Source of the DNA: Rhizomicrobium sp.
Lineage (GTDB): Bacteria; Pseudomonadota; Alphaproteobacteria; Micropepsales; Micropepsaceae
NCBI GenBank assembly: GCA_037200985.1
Contig: JBBCGJ010000001.1
Span: 4,254,756-4,318,755 of the forward strand
Reading direction: 5' to 3'
DNA: 64,000 nucleotides
Shown here one piece after another: positions 26,707 through 35,850 of this stretch (position 1 is the stretch's first letter; every line of letters begins with the position of its first letter). Position numbers and translations under genes: made by a program. The notes under the pieces were generated by a model that was not told the origin of the DNA, ran no database searches, and saw nothing but the letters and a program-made list of their open reading frames with translations.

Positions 26707-27462
26707 ATGACGCAGCAGGCTGTCTCCTTCGATCGACGCAGGATGATCGCACTCATGGCAGGGGCCACCGCGGCGACGCTCGCTCCCAGAATCGCCGCCG
26801 CCAAGACGATGCGCCACATGACCCCGCCGCCGGCCGTGCACGAACCGCAACCTTTGGAAGGCTATGTCTTCCTGCGGCCGGATGAGGTGCGGTTGCTCGG
26901 TGCGGCCGTCGACCGGATCATCCCAACCGACGAACTCGGTCCCGGCGCCCGTGAGGCGGGTGTGGTCGTGTTCCTCGACCGGCAGTTGGCGGGCGGCTAC
27001 GGCGCGAACGCGCGCATGTACTTGCAAGGCCCCTTCGGTCCGGCGACCCCATATCAGGGCTATCAGCTCGCGATCACCGTCGCCGACATCTATCGCATCT
27101 GCTTGGAGGCTATCGACCGGTATTGCACCGACACATACAAATCCGCGTTTGCCGATTTGCCGGCGGAACACCAGGACCAGATCCTCGCGGGCTTGGACAG
27201 CCTGTCGAAGGACCTGGACTCCGACGATGTCCCGGCCAAGCGCTTTCTTTCGATGTTGGTGCACGACACCAAGAGGGGATATTTCGCGGATTCGATCTAT
27301 GGCGGCAATCGCGGCATGGCGGGCTGGAAACTGGTCGGCTATCCGGGCAATGCCGTCGACTACAGCGAAGAAATTCTCAAGGCGAACCAGCTTTACAAGC
27401 CGGCGTCGCCCCCGACCGGCATCATCGACATCGAGCGGGACATGGGAATGACGAACGGCTAG
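26707..27462 (+). CDS. Gluconate 2-dehydrogenase subunit 3-like protein (Tat-exported small subunit)
   Basis: A 251-residue protein beginning with a twin-arginine-type signal (FDRRRMIALMAGATAATLAP). The body matches the gluconate 2-dehydrogenase subunit 3 family: LRPDEVRLLGAAVDRIIPTD near residue 58 and the C-terminal FADSIYGGNRGMAGWKLVGYP. Such subunits fold with a GMC catalytic subunit and carry it through the Tat system ('hitch-hiker'). The GMC gene follows after 54 bases. It has TGGAGAAGG upstream of the ATG. It is a distant paralog of the protein at 33503. Confidence 0.88.
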   Translation: MTQQAVSFDRRRMIALMAGATAATLAPRIAAAKTMRHMTPPPAVHEPQPLEGYVFLRPDEVRLLGAAVDRIIPTDELGPGAREAGVVVFLDRQLAGGYGANARMYLQGPFGPATPYQGYQLAITVADIYRICLEAIDRYCTDTYKSAFADLPAEHQDQILAGLDSLSKDLDSDDVPAKRFLSMLVHDTKRGYFADSIYGGNRGMAGWKLVGYPGNAVDYSEEILKANQLYKPASPPTGIIDIERDMGMTNG

Positions 27463-27516
27463 CGCCGCATCGGAACGAACGCACAAACAAGAACATACAG
27501 GGCAGGGCTTGCGGGA

Positions 27517-29283
27517 ATGACCACACGATTGAAATCCGTAGACGTCGTGGTGATCGGCGTCGGTTGGGCCGGCGCGATCATGGCGACGGAATTGACTAGG
27601 GCCGGCCTGTCGGTCGTTGGCCTGGAAAGCGGTGGGCCGCGCAACGTCGCCGATTTCATGGGCCCGTCGATGCATGACGAGCTCGGCAATCAGGAACAGG
27701 CGTCGCCTTTTGCCGATCTCAGCAAGCGGACCGTGACATTCCGCAACAGCCTGGACGAGACGGCGCGTCCGGTTCGCCGCCACGGCGCCATGCCCTGGGT
27801 CGACAATGTCGGGGGCGGCGGCGTCTATTGGGCCGCGAACTGCTATCGCCTGACGCCCTGGGACTTCAAGGTCCGGACCAACACGATAGAGCGCTATGGC
27901 GCCAAGGCGCTGCCGGAGGACTGCACCAGCCAGGACTGGCCGATGTCCTACGAGGACATGGAGCCTTACTACGACAAGTTCGAGCGGATGATTGGCGCCG
28001 CAGGCAAGGCAGGAAATCTCAACGGCACGATCGTCGCTGGCGGTAACCCGTTCGAGGGTCCGCGCGCGCACGAATATCCCAACCCGGCCGCGCCCTATTC
28101 CTACGAGCAGTCCATGTTCGTCAAGGCGACGGAGGAATTGGGATACCATCCGTTTCCCATTCCCCGCGCGACGATGACGCGCGCCTACACCAATCCCGAC
28201 GGGCTGATGCTGAATGCCTGCACCTATTGCGGCCATTGCGGAAGCTATGCCTGCGAGATGAACGCAAAGGCGAGTCCTCAGCTCACGCTTTTGCCGACCG
28301 CGCTGGCGAGCGGGCGGTTCGAGTTGCGGCCGCGCTCGGTGGTGACGCGGATCAATCTCGATTCGACGGGAAAGCAGGCCAGGAGCGTCACCTATGTCGA
28401 TCCCGCGGGGCAGGAGATCGAGCAGCCGGCCGATATTGTCATCCTGAGCGCCTTCACCTTTGCGAATGTCCGTTTGCTTCTCGTGTCGCAAATCGGCGTC
28501 CCTTACGATCCGCAAACCGGCAAGGGCGTCATCGGCCGCAATTTCACCTGGCACAATCACATCACGCCCGCCGCGACTTTGTTCTTCGACCAGGGGCACG
28601 TGTTCAATTACTTCATGGGGTCCGGTGGCTACGGCGCGCGGATATTCGATTTCCAAGGCGACAATTTCGACCATACGGGACTGGGGTTCATCGGCGGTGC
28701 GGCGATCGGCGTGGTGAACGAAGGCCGCGGCATCCTGGACGGCGCGCCCGTGCCGCCCGGCACGCCCGCCTTCGGATCGGCGTGGAAAAAGGCCGTGGCG
28801 CACTATGCCAGCCGATCGGTCGAGATGACGGGGCAGCACGACAACCAGGCCCATCGCGGAAACTTCCTGGATCTCGATCCGACCTATCGCGACGGCTTCG
28901 GCATACCGATGCTGCGCGTTACTTACGACAACAAGGAGAACGAGAAGAAGGCCGACATCTATCTCCACACCAAGATGGCGGAGATCGCCAGAGCCATGGG
29001 CGCAAGCAGCGTCGAACCCAGGGGACTGCCGGAGCACATGGACTTCGCCTACCGCGGCTCGATCCACCAGTCTGGGGGTGCGATCTGCGGCTCTTCGCCG
29101 GAGAACAGCGCGGTCAACGGCTATCTGCAATGCTGGCAGACGCCCAACCTGTTCGTGGTCGGCGCCACGGCGCTTCCGCAGCTTCCCTCGCTCAATCCGA
29201 CCCTGCCGGTGGGTGCGCTCGCCTATCGCGCGGCCGAGGCGATCGCGCAGCGATATGTGAAATCTCCCCAGCTGCTCGTCTGA
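27517..29283 (+). CDS. GMC-type FAD dehydrogenase, catalytic subunit
   Basis: A 588-residue GMC oxidoreductase. The FAD motif is VVVIGVGWAGAIMATEL. Four cysteines in CTYCGHCGSYAC (residues 235, 238, 241, 246) resemble the iron-sulfur ligand segment of FAD-glucose dehydrogenase alpha subunits. The active-site pair is the His in GSIHQSGGA and Asn in LNPTLPVGALA near the C-terminus. No signal peptide is present; export would depend on the preceding Tat subunit. It should oxidise a sugar or alcohol hydroxyl in the periplasm. Unlike the second module at 33503-36246, no cytochrome c gene follows, so it may share that one. Confidence 0.92.
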   Translation: MTTRLKSVDVVVIGVGWAGAIMATELTRAGLSVVGLESGGPRNVADFMGPSMHDELGNQEQASPFADLSKRTVTFRNSLDETARPVRRHGAMPWVDNVGGGGVYWAANCYRLTPWDFKVRTNTIERYGAKALPEDCTSQDWPMSYEDMEPYYDKFERMIGAAGKAGNLNGTIVAGGNPFEGPRAHEYPNPAAPYSYEQSMFVKATEELGYHPFPIPRATMTRAYTNPDGLMLNACTYCGHCGSYACEMNAKASPQLTLLPTALASGRFELRPRSVVTRINLDSTGKQARSVTYVDPAGQEIEQPADIVILSAFTFANVRLLLVSQIGVPYDPQTGKGVIGRNFTWHNHITPAATLFFDQGHVFNYFMGSGGYGARIFDFQGDNFDHTGLGFIGGAAIGVVNEGRGILDGAPVPPGTPAFGSAWKKAVAHYASRSVEMTGQHDNQAHRGNFLDLDPTYRDGFGIPMLRVTYDNKENEKKADIYLHTKMAEIARAMGASSVEPRGLPEHMDFAYRGSIHQSGGAICGSSPENSAVNGYLQCWQTPNLFVVGATALPQLPSLNPTLPVGALAYRAAEAIAQRYVKSPQLLV

Positions 29284-29297
29284 CGGGAAGGCGGGAC

Positions 29298-30290
29298 GTG
29301 AACCGACGGGACATGGTGACAGGCGCGAGCGCGGCGCTGGCGGTGCTTGCGAGCGACGTCGGGACAGCCGCGAAGCCCCTTTCTGGCATACCCATCATCG
29401 ACCCGCACATGCATCTGTTCGATGCGACGCGCCCCCAAGGCGCACCCTACGCCCTCATCGACTCGCCCTATTACAAAGGCGGCGTCTCGTTACCGCGGAT
29501 GTACGACAATCGGGCTCGAGCGGCTGGCATCGTCGGCGCCATGGTCATGGAGGTCAGCAACTGGGTTGAAGACAATCTGTGGGTCCTGGAACAGGCTCAG
29601 AGCGACACGATGTTCGTCGGGGTCGTCGGTAATCTGGATCCGAACAGGCCGGAATTTGCGGAGTATCTCGACCGCTTTCGCAAGAACCCTTTGTTTCGCG
29701 GTATCCGCTACAGCAGCTTGTGGGGCTACGATCTGCGCAAGCAGGTCGACAATCCGATTTTCCTCGACGGGCTGAGGCGCCTGGCGGCGGCCGACCTGAC
29801 CTTGGACACGGTCAATCGCGGCGTCGATCTGCTGCAGGCGGTGGTCAGGATCGGCGACAAAGTGCCGGACCTGCGAATCGTCATCGACTCGCTGCCGGCG
29901 TTCGAGCCCAAGCCTGAGGAATGGTCGGAGTACGAAGCCGTCCTGAAAGAGATGGCCGCCCGTCCGAACATCTTCGCCAAGATGTCCTGGTCCAACGCCG
30001 TCACGCTTGCCGACACCGATCACACCGCGGACGGACAATGGATGGCGGGTAAATACCGCGACCGACTCGACCTGCTGATCCAGACATTCGGCGAAGACCG
30101 CGCGATGTTCGCCTCCAACTATCCGCCTGTCATCGGACCGGTGCTGAAGACGATCCCGCAGGTCGTCGCGCTGACCAGGGCGTACTATGCCAACAAGCCC
30201 CGTGCGATGGCCGAGAAATTCTTCTGGAAGAATTCCCTGCTTGTCTACAAATGGGTCAGGCGCGCGTCGGATCAGCCCGGCATCGGGTGA
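29298..30290 (+). CDS. Amidohydrolase-2 family hydrolase (lactonase-like TIM barrel)
   Basis: A 330-residue protein with an RRDMVTGASAALAVLA Tat-like leader, then a PF04909-type TIM barrel beginning IPIIDPHMHLFDA (metal-binding HxH). The later strands give RGIRYSSLWG, RIVIDSLPAF and MFASNYPPV, where the final Asp/Asn position is Asn-Tyr rather than the more usual Asp, as in some lactonases of this group. It could open a lactone made by the GMC dehydrogenase. The GTG start at 29298 has GGGAAGGCGGGA upstream, 14 bases after the GMC stop, so it is in the same operon. Confidence 0.83.
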   Translation: MNRRDMVTGASAALAVLASDVGTAAKPLSGIPIIDPHMHLFDATRPQGAPYALIDSPYYKGGVSLPRMYDNRARAAGIVGAMVMEVSNWVEDNLWVLEQAQSDTMFVGVVGNLDPNRPEFAEYLDRFRKNPLFRGIRYSSLWGYDLRKQVDNPIFLDGLRRLAAADLTLDTVNRGVDLLQAVVRIGDKVPDLRIVIDSLPAFEPKPEEWSEYEAVLKEMAARPNIFAKMSWSNAVTLADTDHTADGQWMAGKYRDRLDLLIQTFGEDRAMFASNYPPVIGPVLKTIPQVVALTRAYYANKPRAMAEKFFWKNSLLVYKWVRRASDQPGIG

Positions 30291-30319
30291 AATTCGCTAC
30301 GAAACGCCGCGCAACCGCG

Positions 30320-31903
30320 TCAGCGCGGCCGTGACGTCTCCTGGCGAAGCCGCGCCTCCATCGCCGAGAAGACGCCGGACCAGTCGCCATAGGACGATTG
30401 CCGAAACAGCGTCATGGTCGGATACCAGGGGCTGTCGGAGCGATCGAGAAACCACCGCCAATCGGGCATATATTTAAGCGCCACCCAGACTGGGCGACCC
30501 AATGCGCCGGCCAGGTGCGCGACGGCCGTATCCGAGGTGACGACGAGGTCCAGGCTTTGCATTGCCGCGGCGGTGTCGATGAAGGCGTCGGGGTCGGCGT
30601 CGAAATCGCTTCCCAGAGTCTCCACGCGAAGGCCGGTAGAAAGATCGTTCAGCTGTTCGCCGCCGTCGTTCTTCTGCAGGCTGATGAGGCGCACATCCGG
30701 AATCTTCGAGAGCGGCTCCAATTGCTTGAGCGCGAATGACCGGCCGATATCGACTTGCGTGTGCTTGCTGCCCTGCCAGCTGATGCCGACCTTGAAGCCT
30801 TCCCGCCCTATGGAATTCGCCCATTTCTCCAGCCTTTCCGGTTCAGGCATTAGATATGGCACCGGTGCGGGATTCGTGTCCGCTCGGGTCCGGAACGCAA
30901 ACGGCAGGCTGAGCAACGCGACGTGATAATCGGTGGCCGATGGCGCCGACTCCAAACTCGCGACTTCGATAGTTGGACTGAGGGATTTCATCAGGCGCGT
31001 CAGCCCGTCCTGCACCGCCAGGATCACCTTTGCCCCCTCTGCCTCGGCGAGTAGCGCATAGCGGCAGAATTGGATCGTATCGCCTAGCCCTTGCTCGGCA
31101 TGGATCAGCAAGGTCTTGCCGCGCAGCGGCTCCTCCCCCATCCATTCGGGCTGGGAATATTTCGGATAGACGGTTTGGCCGCGGCGCTTTTTTCGCCACT
31201 CATAAAGCGGCCAGCCGTCCGTGAAATTTTGCGTCAACAGAGCGCAAAGCCCCTTGTTCCAATGGGCTTCCGCGCCCTGCGGATCGATCGCGATGGCGCT
31301 GTCGAAGCATCGCAGCGCGTCGTCCAGCCGCCCCATGTCCTGAAGCGTCAGGCCCTTGTTGCCATAAGCATCCGCGGCACGCGGGTTGAGCGCGATCGCG
31401 CGGTCGAAACTTTGAATGGCTTCCTGCGGGCGCTGGAGATACTGCAGCGCGTTTCCTCTGTTGTTGTACGCCTCCGCATAATCCGGTTTGAGCGCTATGG
31501 CGCGGTCGTAGCTCCGCAGGGCGTCCTCTTGGCGCCACAGGTCCTGCAGCACGACGCCTAGATTGTTATAGGCCTCGGCATAGTCCGGCTTGACCGTGAC
31601 GGCACGCTCGAAGTTCCGCAGAGCTTCGTTCAGCCGTTGCGCGGCGCGCAAGGCGATGCCTCGGTTGTTGTACGCTTCCGCGTAATCCGGCTTCAGTTTG
31701 ATGGCGCGGTCGTAGCTCTGGATCGCCTCATCGGCCCTGCCGAGCGCCGCCAAGGCGAGGCCGCGATTGGAATAGGCGGGCGCGGCTTTCGGGTTCAACC
31801 GGATGACGGAATCGTACAACGCCACGGCCTCGGTGAAGCGTCCAAGACCATGTTGCTCGATCGCCTTGCGGAATTGGGCCGAGGCAATATCGAACCCGCT
31901 CAT
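30320..31903 (-). CDS. TPR protein with GT-B glycosyltransferase-like C-terminal domain
   Basis: A 527-residue protein. The N-terminal half has about six TPR units of 34 residues, with repeated cores such as PDYAEAYNNRGIAL and ALRSYDRAIALKPDYAEAYN. The C-terminal half (from about residue 230) has NFTDGWPLYEWRKKR, TLLIHAEQGLGDTIQFCRYA, GISWQGSKHTQVDIGRSF and VVTSDTAVAHLAGALGRPVW, a layout seen in TPR-linked GT9/GT41-like proteins. No signal peptide. Acceptor and donor are unknown. It converges on the amidohydrolase gene with 29 bases between and looks transcriptionally separate from the GMC modules. Confidence 0.85.
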   Translation of the reverse strand: MSGFDIASAQFRKAIEQHGLGRFTEAVALYDSVIRLNPKAAPAYSNRGLALAALGRADEAIQSYDRAIKLKPDYAEAYNNRGIALRAAQRLNEALRNFERAVTVKPDYAEAYNNLGVVLQDLWRQEDALRSYDRAIALKPDYAEAYNNRGNALQYLQRPQEAIQSFDRAIALNPRAADAYGNKGLTLQDMGRLDDALRCFDSAIAIDPQGAEAHWNKGLCALLTQNFTDGWPLYEWRKKRRGQTVYPKYSQPEWMGEEPLRGKTLLIHAEQGLGDTIQFCRYALLAEAEGAKVILAVQDGLTRLMKSLSPTIEVASLESAPSATDYHVALLSLPFAFRTRADTNPAPVPYLMPEPERLEKWANSIGREGFKVGISWQGSKHTQVDIGRSFALKQLEPLSKIPDVRLISLQKNDGGEQLNDLSTGLRVETLGSDFDADPDAFIDTAAAMQSLDLVVTSDTAVAHLAGALGRPVWVALKYMPDWRWFLDRSDSPWYPTMTLFRQSSYGDWSGVFSAMEARLRQETSRPR

Positions 31904-32051
31904 GCGAAGTCCTCAAAAAGCGCCATCATACGGCGGTGCGCCAGGTTGACGGCACCTCAAACGCCGGCGACCTTAGTGACGCATGGGCGGGACGGGCAAG
32001 CCCGCCGCGGCCATCGCACTGCGCGGCATCCCGGAGGCCGCTTCCTCGCGC

Positions 32052-32090
32052 AAAAAAAAACGGGAGTCGTGTTGGGGACACGACTCCCGT
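32052..32090 (-). terminator. Intrinsic terminator for the leftward NTF2-like gene
   Basis: ACGGGAGTCGTGT (32060-32072) pairs perfectly with ACACGACTCCCGT (32078-32090) around TGGGG. The A run at 32052-32060 becomes a U tract for minus-strand transcripts, placing the terminator 32 bases beyond the stop of the gene at 32122. Confidence 0.88.
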
Positions 32091-32121
32091 CACTACTGAC
32101 CAAATACCAAATACGCAGGCT

Positions 32122-33141
32122 TCAGTCAGGCTTGGTCGCGGTCGGGTAATACTGACCGCCGGCCCAAAGCGTCATTCTCCAGTCGTCGGATGTGGGGTCC
32201 TTGCGTTCCCACACGGTCCATTCGTTCATCCAGTTGCGCCATTGGGGCACATAGTCGATGCTCCAGCCGCTGCTGCCGCCCGTAGCGTCGGCCCGGATGT
32301 CGTTGAGCACGACCACGTCGCGGCTTTTGCCGAGCACGAGCGCCACGGGATTCGCCTTGCCGACGACTTCCGGCGCGCCCGAGGGGTCCGCGATTTTCCC
32401 GGCGACATAGTCCTGCCCGGTCTCCAGGACGCCCTCGCTCTTGCGCTCCTTGGTGTAGCCGAGGTCGCCGCGATCGAAGAGCGACCGGTCGCTGAAGATC
32501 GTCGGGAAGTTCTTCTGCACGCGGCGGGCCAGGGAATCGTGCCAGACCACGAGCTTCGCGGCCACCTCTTTGCCTTCGGGCGGAAGCGCGTCGAGCGAGG
32601 GGTTCATCGGGCCGGGCGGCGGCACCGTCGCCCCGACGAAAGGCGCGCCCTTGCCGTTCACGGTCATGATGTAGCGCAGCAGCTGCCACTCGGTATTCTT
32701 CTTGTAGTAGAGCGCGACGTAGGTCTCGCCATTGTCCTTCGGGTGCGTGGTGTCCTGCAGAACGCCCGTGACGATGGCCACGCTCTTGTCGGCGCCGATG
32801 ATCCAGGCCGAGTGATTGTTCAGGCGGTCCGGATCGATCTCGGGAAATTTCTTGAACACCAGGGTCTTCGGAAAATCCTGGCGGGCGGCCCATTCGAAAA
32901 ACGCCGCCTTGCCGGTCGCGTCGTGGGGAAGCGTCGTCACGCTGAACGCATAGACGTCATCCGAGATCATGGGCTTCATCCGCGCCCAGTCCTTCTTTTG
33001 CCAGGCCTCGACGCGGCGCGTGTCGAGGGCCAGCACTTTGGCCGCGATCTGATCGATCGTTTCGGCGGCCGCGGATGAGGCAAGCATGATGGTGCCGGCG
33101 GCAACGCCGATGACGAGCGCCAATCCGGATTTGAAACGCAT
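32122..33141 (-). CDS. Secreted protein with NTF2-like domains (paralog 1)
   Basis: A 339-residue protein with a signal peptide (MRFKSGLALVIGVAAGTIML, cleavage near AAAE). The mature part looks like two NTF2/SnoaL-like cone folds: one around TRRVEAWQKKDWARMKPMIS and YKKNTEWQLLRYIMTV, a second ending in TVWERKDPTSDDWRMTLW. It is similar in size and layout to the protein at 40386, including a Pro-rich linker (VPPPGPMNP here). Role unknown; such domains bind small hydrophobic ligands or act as isomerases. GGGGAGG precedes ATG 33141. It has its own terminator and a TTCACGGAAA site upstream. Confidence 0.75.
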   Translation of the reverse strand: MRFKSGLALVIGVAAGTIMLASSAAAETIDQIAAKVLALDTRRVEAWQKKDWARMKPMISDDVYAFSVTTLPHDATGKAAFFEWAARQDFPKTLVFKKFPEIDPDRLNNHSAWIIGADKSVAIVTGVLQDTTHPKDNGETYVALYYKKNTEWQLLRYIMTVNGKGAPFVGATVPPPGPMNPSLDALPPEGKEVAAKLVVWHDSLARRVQKNFPTIFSDRSLFDRGDLGYTKERKSEGVLETGQDYVAGKIADPSGAPEVVGKANPVALVLGKSRDVVVLNDIRADATGGSSGWSIDYVPQWRNWMNEWTVWERKDPTSDDWRMTLWAGGQYYPTATKPD

Positions 33142-33502
33142 TATTTTCCTCCCCGATGTGTAGCTAGCCGATGTCGGCGACATCCGCTGCGCGGCGGCGG
33201 CGAAAGCGCTGCGATTTGCGCGCATGCTCCCCCCTCCCTCGATTGCGGTTCTTCATTCGAACCCTTTGGAGGAAGGAGGGGCGGGATCGGGATTTCCGTG
33301 AAGCACCGGCGAGGAATTTATTTCTTCGCTTCGCGGCTGCGGACGCGCGATTCACGTTTGCCGCCGGCGGTCTTTTCACTAGCGTCTCGTGTCACGCGAC
33401 CGATCCGTCCGGGCCGCCAACACGCTTGAAGGACGGAAGGTCGCGGCTCGCCGGGTTGCGCAAGAAAAAAGGCGGCACGATACGCCCGCAGGAGGACGCA
33501 TT
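33142..33502. other. Divergent regulatory region, no gene seen
   Basis: These 361 bases separate the leftward NTF2-like gene from the rightward dehydrogenase operon. Apart from the minus-strand ECF-type promoter I see nothing supportable; no TTCACGGAA copy faces the dehydrogenase operon. Confidence 0.45.
33273..33302 (-). promoter_or_regulatory. Predicted ECF-type promoter for NTF2-like gene 1
   Basis: On the minus strand, TTCACGGAAA (33302-33293) is followed after 16 bases by CCTT within CCCTCCTT, close to the CCTCTCT found at the same spacing in the receptor promoters. It lies about 150 bases upstream of the gene start. Confidence 0.6.
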
Positions 33503-34144
33503 ATGACCCTGATCGAGAGGATGGCGCCCGCAAGGCGCGGGTTCCTCGGAGGCGTCGGCGCGTTGACCGGCATCTTGATGCTCCGCAGCGCGAGAGCCGG
33601 CACGGATTTGGCCGGCGAACAGCCGGCGGCGCTCCTCACGGAGGAAATGGATACGCTTGTGGCCGCGCTGGGCCGGTTGCTTCCGGGGGATGCGTCTAGC
33701 GGTGGTGCCGTCGAGGCGCGCGCACAGGTTTACATCGATCGCGCGCTTGCCGGCGCCTATGCCAAAGACCTGCCCGTCTATCGCGCGGGTCTGGCTGCCA
33801 TCGCCGTTTTGGCGAAGCGTGCCGGGGCGGACAAGCCTGGCGCCTTGCCTCCAGCGGCACTCGACGCAATTCTCACACGCCTCGACGAAGGCGCCGTCTT
33901 GGAACTCCTCGGCGTCGTGACATTGGCCGACGGCGGAAAGCATTTCTTCAGGCTGCTGCACCGGCACATGCTCGAAGGCACGTTCGGCGATCCCGTTCAT
34001 GGCGGGAACTACGAATTCATCGGTTGGAATCTGATCGGCTATCGCGGGCTGCAGTTCAACTATTCCGAGGCCGAGCAGGAGATCGACGGCGCGAAGCCGG
34101 CGGGAAACCGCACGATCGGCAGCTTCGGCCGGAGCCCGGTCTGA
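33503..34144 (+). CDS. Gluconate 2-dehydrogenase subunit 3-like protein (small subunit of FAD dehydrogenase)
   Basis: A 213-residue protein with an N-terminal Arg-Arg leader (PARRGFLGGVGALTGILML). The body carries the family landmarks TEEMDTLVAALGRLLPGD and TFGDPVHGGNYEFIGWNLIG. In FAD-glucose dehydrogenase and Caulobacter-type glucoside 3-dehydrogenase this gamma subunit escorts the catalytic subunit through the Tat system. AGGAGG sits seven bases before ATG 33503. Its TGA overlaps the ATG of the catalytic subunit, so translation is coupled and the stoichiometry probably fixed. Confidence 0.88.
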   Translation: MTLIERMAPARRGFLGGVGALTGILMLRSARAGTDLAGEQPAALLTEEMDTLVAALGRLLPGDASSGGAVEARAQVYIDRALAGAYAKDLPVYRAGLAAIAVLAKRAGADKPGALPPAALDAILTRLDEGAVLELLGVVTLADGGKHFFRLLHRHMLEGTFGDPVHGGNYEFIGWNLIGYRGLQFNYSEAEQEIDGAKPAGNRTIGSFGRSPV

Positions 34145-35838
34145 TGCGGATATTGCCGTCGACCGATGTCGTTATCGTCGGCATGGGCGCCGGCGGGGCC
34201 ACCGCCGCCGAAATTCTCACCAAGCAGGGCTTGAAGGTCGTCGGGCTGGAGGCTGGTCCCTATCTGACGCCGCAGGACTTCGCGACCGGCCTCGATGAGA
34301 TCGGCGGCTGCCATGTCCGTAACGATCTCGGCGAGGTCAAATACAACAAGGAAATGCCGACCTGGCGCTATAACGAGTCCGTCGCCGCGACCGACGCGCC
34401 TGCCTTCCACAACACAAGGATGATGAACGGCGTGGGCGGCAGCACGGTCCACTACGGCGCCTTAAGCTGGCGCTTCACGCCTGGTGATTTCCGCGTGCGA
34501 AGCGACACGGTCAAGCGCTATGGCGAGAGCGCCCTTCCGCCCGGCTCGAGCATTGCCGATTGGCCGGTCAGCTACGACGATCTCGAACCCTATTACGACC
34601 ATGTCGAATATGCCGTCGGCGTGTCGGGGAAGGGTGGCGTCAATCCGTTCGAGGGACCGCGGTCGCGCGACTATCCGATGCCGCCGATGCGGGCCGCCGG
34701 CTTCACCAAGCTCGCGGAAAAGACGATGCGCGCGCTCGGCTACCATCCGTTTCCGCGGCCGGCGGCGGTCAACAGCGTCAATTACGACGGACGCGCGGCC
34801 TGCTCTTATTGCGGATTCTGCAGCGGCTTTGCCTGCTGGAACGATTCGAAGTCGAGCATGCTGGTCACGGCGATCCGGCGGGCCGAAAGGACCGGCCTGC
34901 TGGAGATTCGCCCCGACAGCGTCGTGACGCGGATTTCCGTGGATCGCGCGAACCGGGCCAGCGGCGTGCAGTACCGTACGCTATCGGGCGAGATGGTCGA
35001 ACAGCCGGCGAGGTTCGTCGTCCTGTCGACTTATGTGTACGAAAACGTCCGCCGCCTCCTGCTGTCCAAGTCCGAGGCGTTTCCGAACGGATTGTCCAAC
35101 AATCACGGCCAGGTCGGGAAGAACTACATCACGCATACCTATCTTTCGCTGCACGGGCTGTTCCCGGGGCGCGATCTCAACCTGTTCAGCGGCATGTTCG
35201 GCCAGGAGATGGGTTTCGACGATCTCTACGGCGACAATTTCGATCACACGGGTCTGGGGTTCATCCGCGGCGTGACGGTTTTTTCCGATTTCCAGAATCT
35301 GCCCATCGCGTCGGCAGGGGAAGTCCCGCCCGACGTGCCGAAGTGGGGCCAAGCCTACAAGGACTGGCTGAAGACAAACATCAATTCGGTCGGCACGCTG
35401 AGCGCGACGGTGGAGACGTTGCCTTACGAGAGCAACTATCTCGATCTCGATCCCGGACCAAAGACCGACCCGTTTGGAGATCCCGTCATTCGGGTGACCT
35501 ATGACGTTCATGACAACGAAAAGCGCATGGGTGCGTTCGCGGTCGGTCACCTGGATAAAATTCTGCGCGCCATGGGCGCGACCAAGACTTGGCCGGGCAA
35601 CCGGCCCGTCGCGATCCCGCTCAGCGGACATGCCTTCGGCGGTACCCGCATGGGAACCGATCCGGCGCATTCGGTGGTCGACGGCTACAGCATCAGCCAC
35701 GAAGTCCGCAATCTGGCGATCTTCGGCGGCTCAACCTTTCCGACCGTGTCGAGCTACAACCCGACGCAGACGATTCAGGCGCTGAGCTGGCGCTCGTCGG
35801 AATATATCGCGGCGAATTTCGGCCGCCTCACAAGCTAG
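34144..35838 (+). CDS. GMC-type FAD dehydrogenase, catalytic subunit (second module)
   Basis: A 564-residue GMC oxidoreductase with FAD motif VVIVGMGAGGATAAEIL and the four-cysteine segment CSYCGFCSGFAC (Cys220, 223, 226, 231), which aligns in spacing with CTYCGHCGSYAC of the enzyme at 27517 and with iron-sulfur-carrying FAD-glucose dehydrogenases. Active-site His is in LSGHAFGGTRMG and Asn in SYNPTQTIQ. With its small subunit upstream and a cytochrome c downstream it forms a complete three-gene dehydrogenase of the LacA/LacB/LacC or glucose dehydrogenase type. The sugar, glycoside or alcohol oxidised is unknown. Confidence 0.93.
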   Translation: MRILPSTDVVIVGMGAGGATAAEILTKQGLKVVGLEAGPYLTPQDFATGLDEIGGCHVRNDLGEVKYNKEMPTWRYNESVAATDAPAFHNTRMMNGVGGSTVHYGALSWRFTPGDFRVRSDTVKRYGESALPPGSSIADWPVSYDDLEPYYDHVEYAVGVSGKGGVNPFEGPRSRDYPMPPMRAAGFTKLAEKTMRALGYHPFPRPAAVNSVNYDGRAACSYCGFCSGFACWNDSKSSMLVTAIRRAERTGLLEIRPDSVVTRISVDRANRASGVQYRTLSGEMVEQPARFVVLSTYVYENVRRLLLSKSEAFPNGLSNNHGQVGKNYITHTYLSLHGLFPGRDLNLFSGMFGQEMGFDDLYGDNFDHTGLGFIRGVTVFSDFQNLPIASAGEVPPDVPKWGQAYKDWLKTNINSVGTLSATVETLPYESNYLDLDPGPKTDPFGDPVIRVTYDVHDNEKRMGAFAVGHLDKILRAMGATKTWPGNRPVAIPLSGHAFGGTRMGTDPAHSVVDGYSISHEVRNLAIFGGSTFPTVSSYNPTQTIQALSWRSSEYIAANFGRLTS

Positions 35839-35850
35839 CGCGAGAACAAG

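Noticed and set aside
26491..29130. 879-codon open frame on the minus strand opposite the GMC operon
   Set aside because: The plus-strand genes here have full GMC and small-subunit motifs; the antisense product is Arg/Gly/His-rich with no domain.
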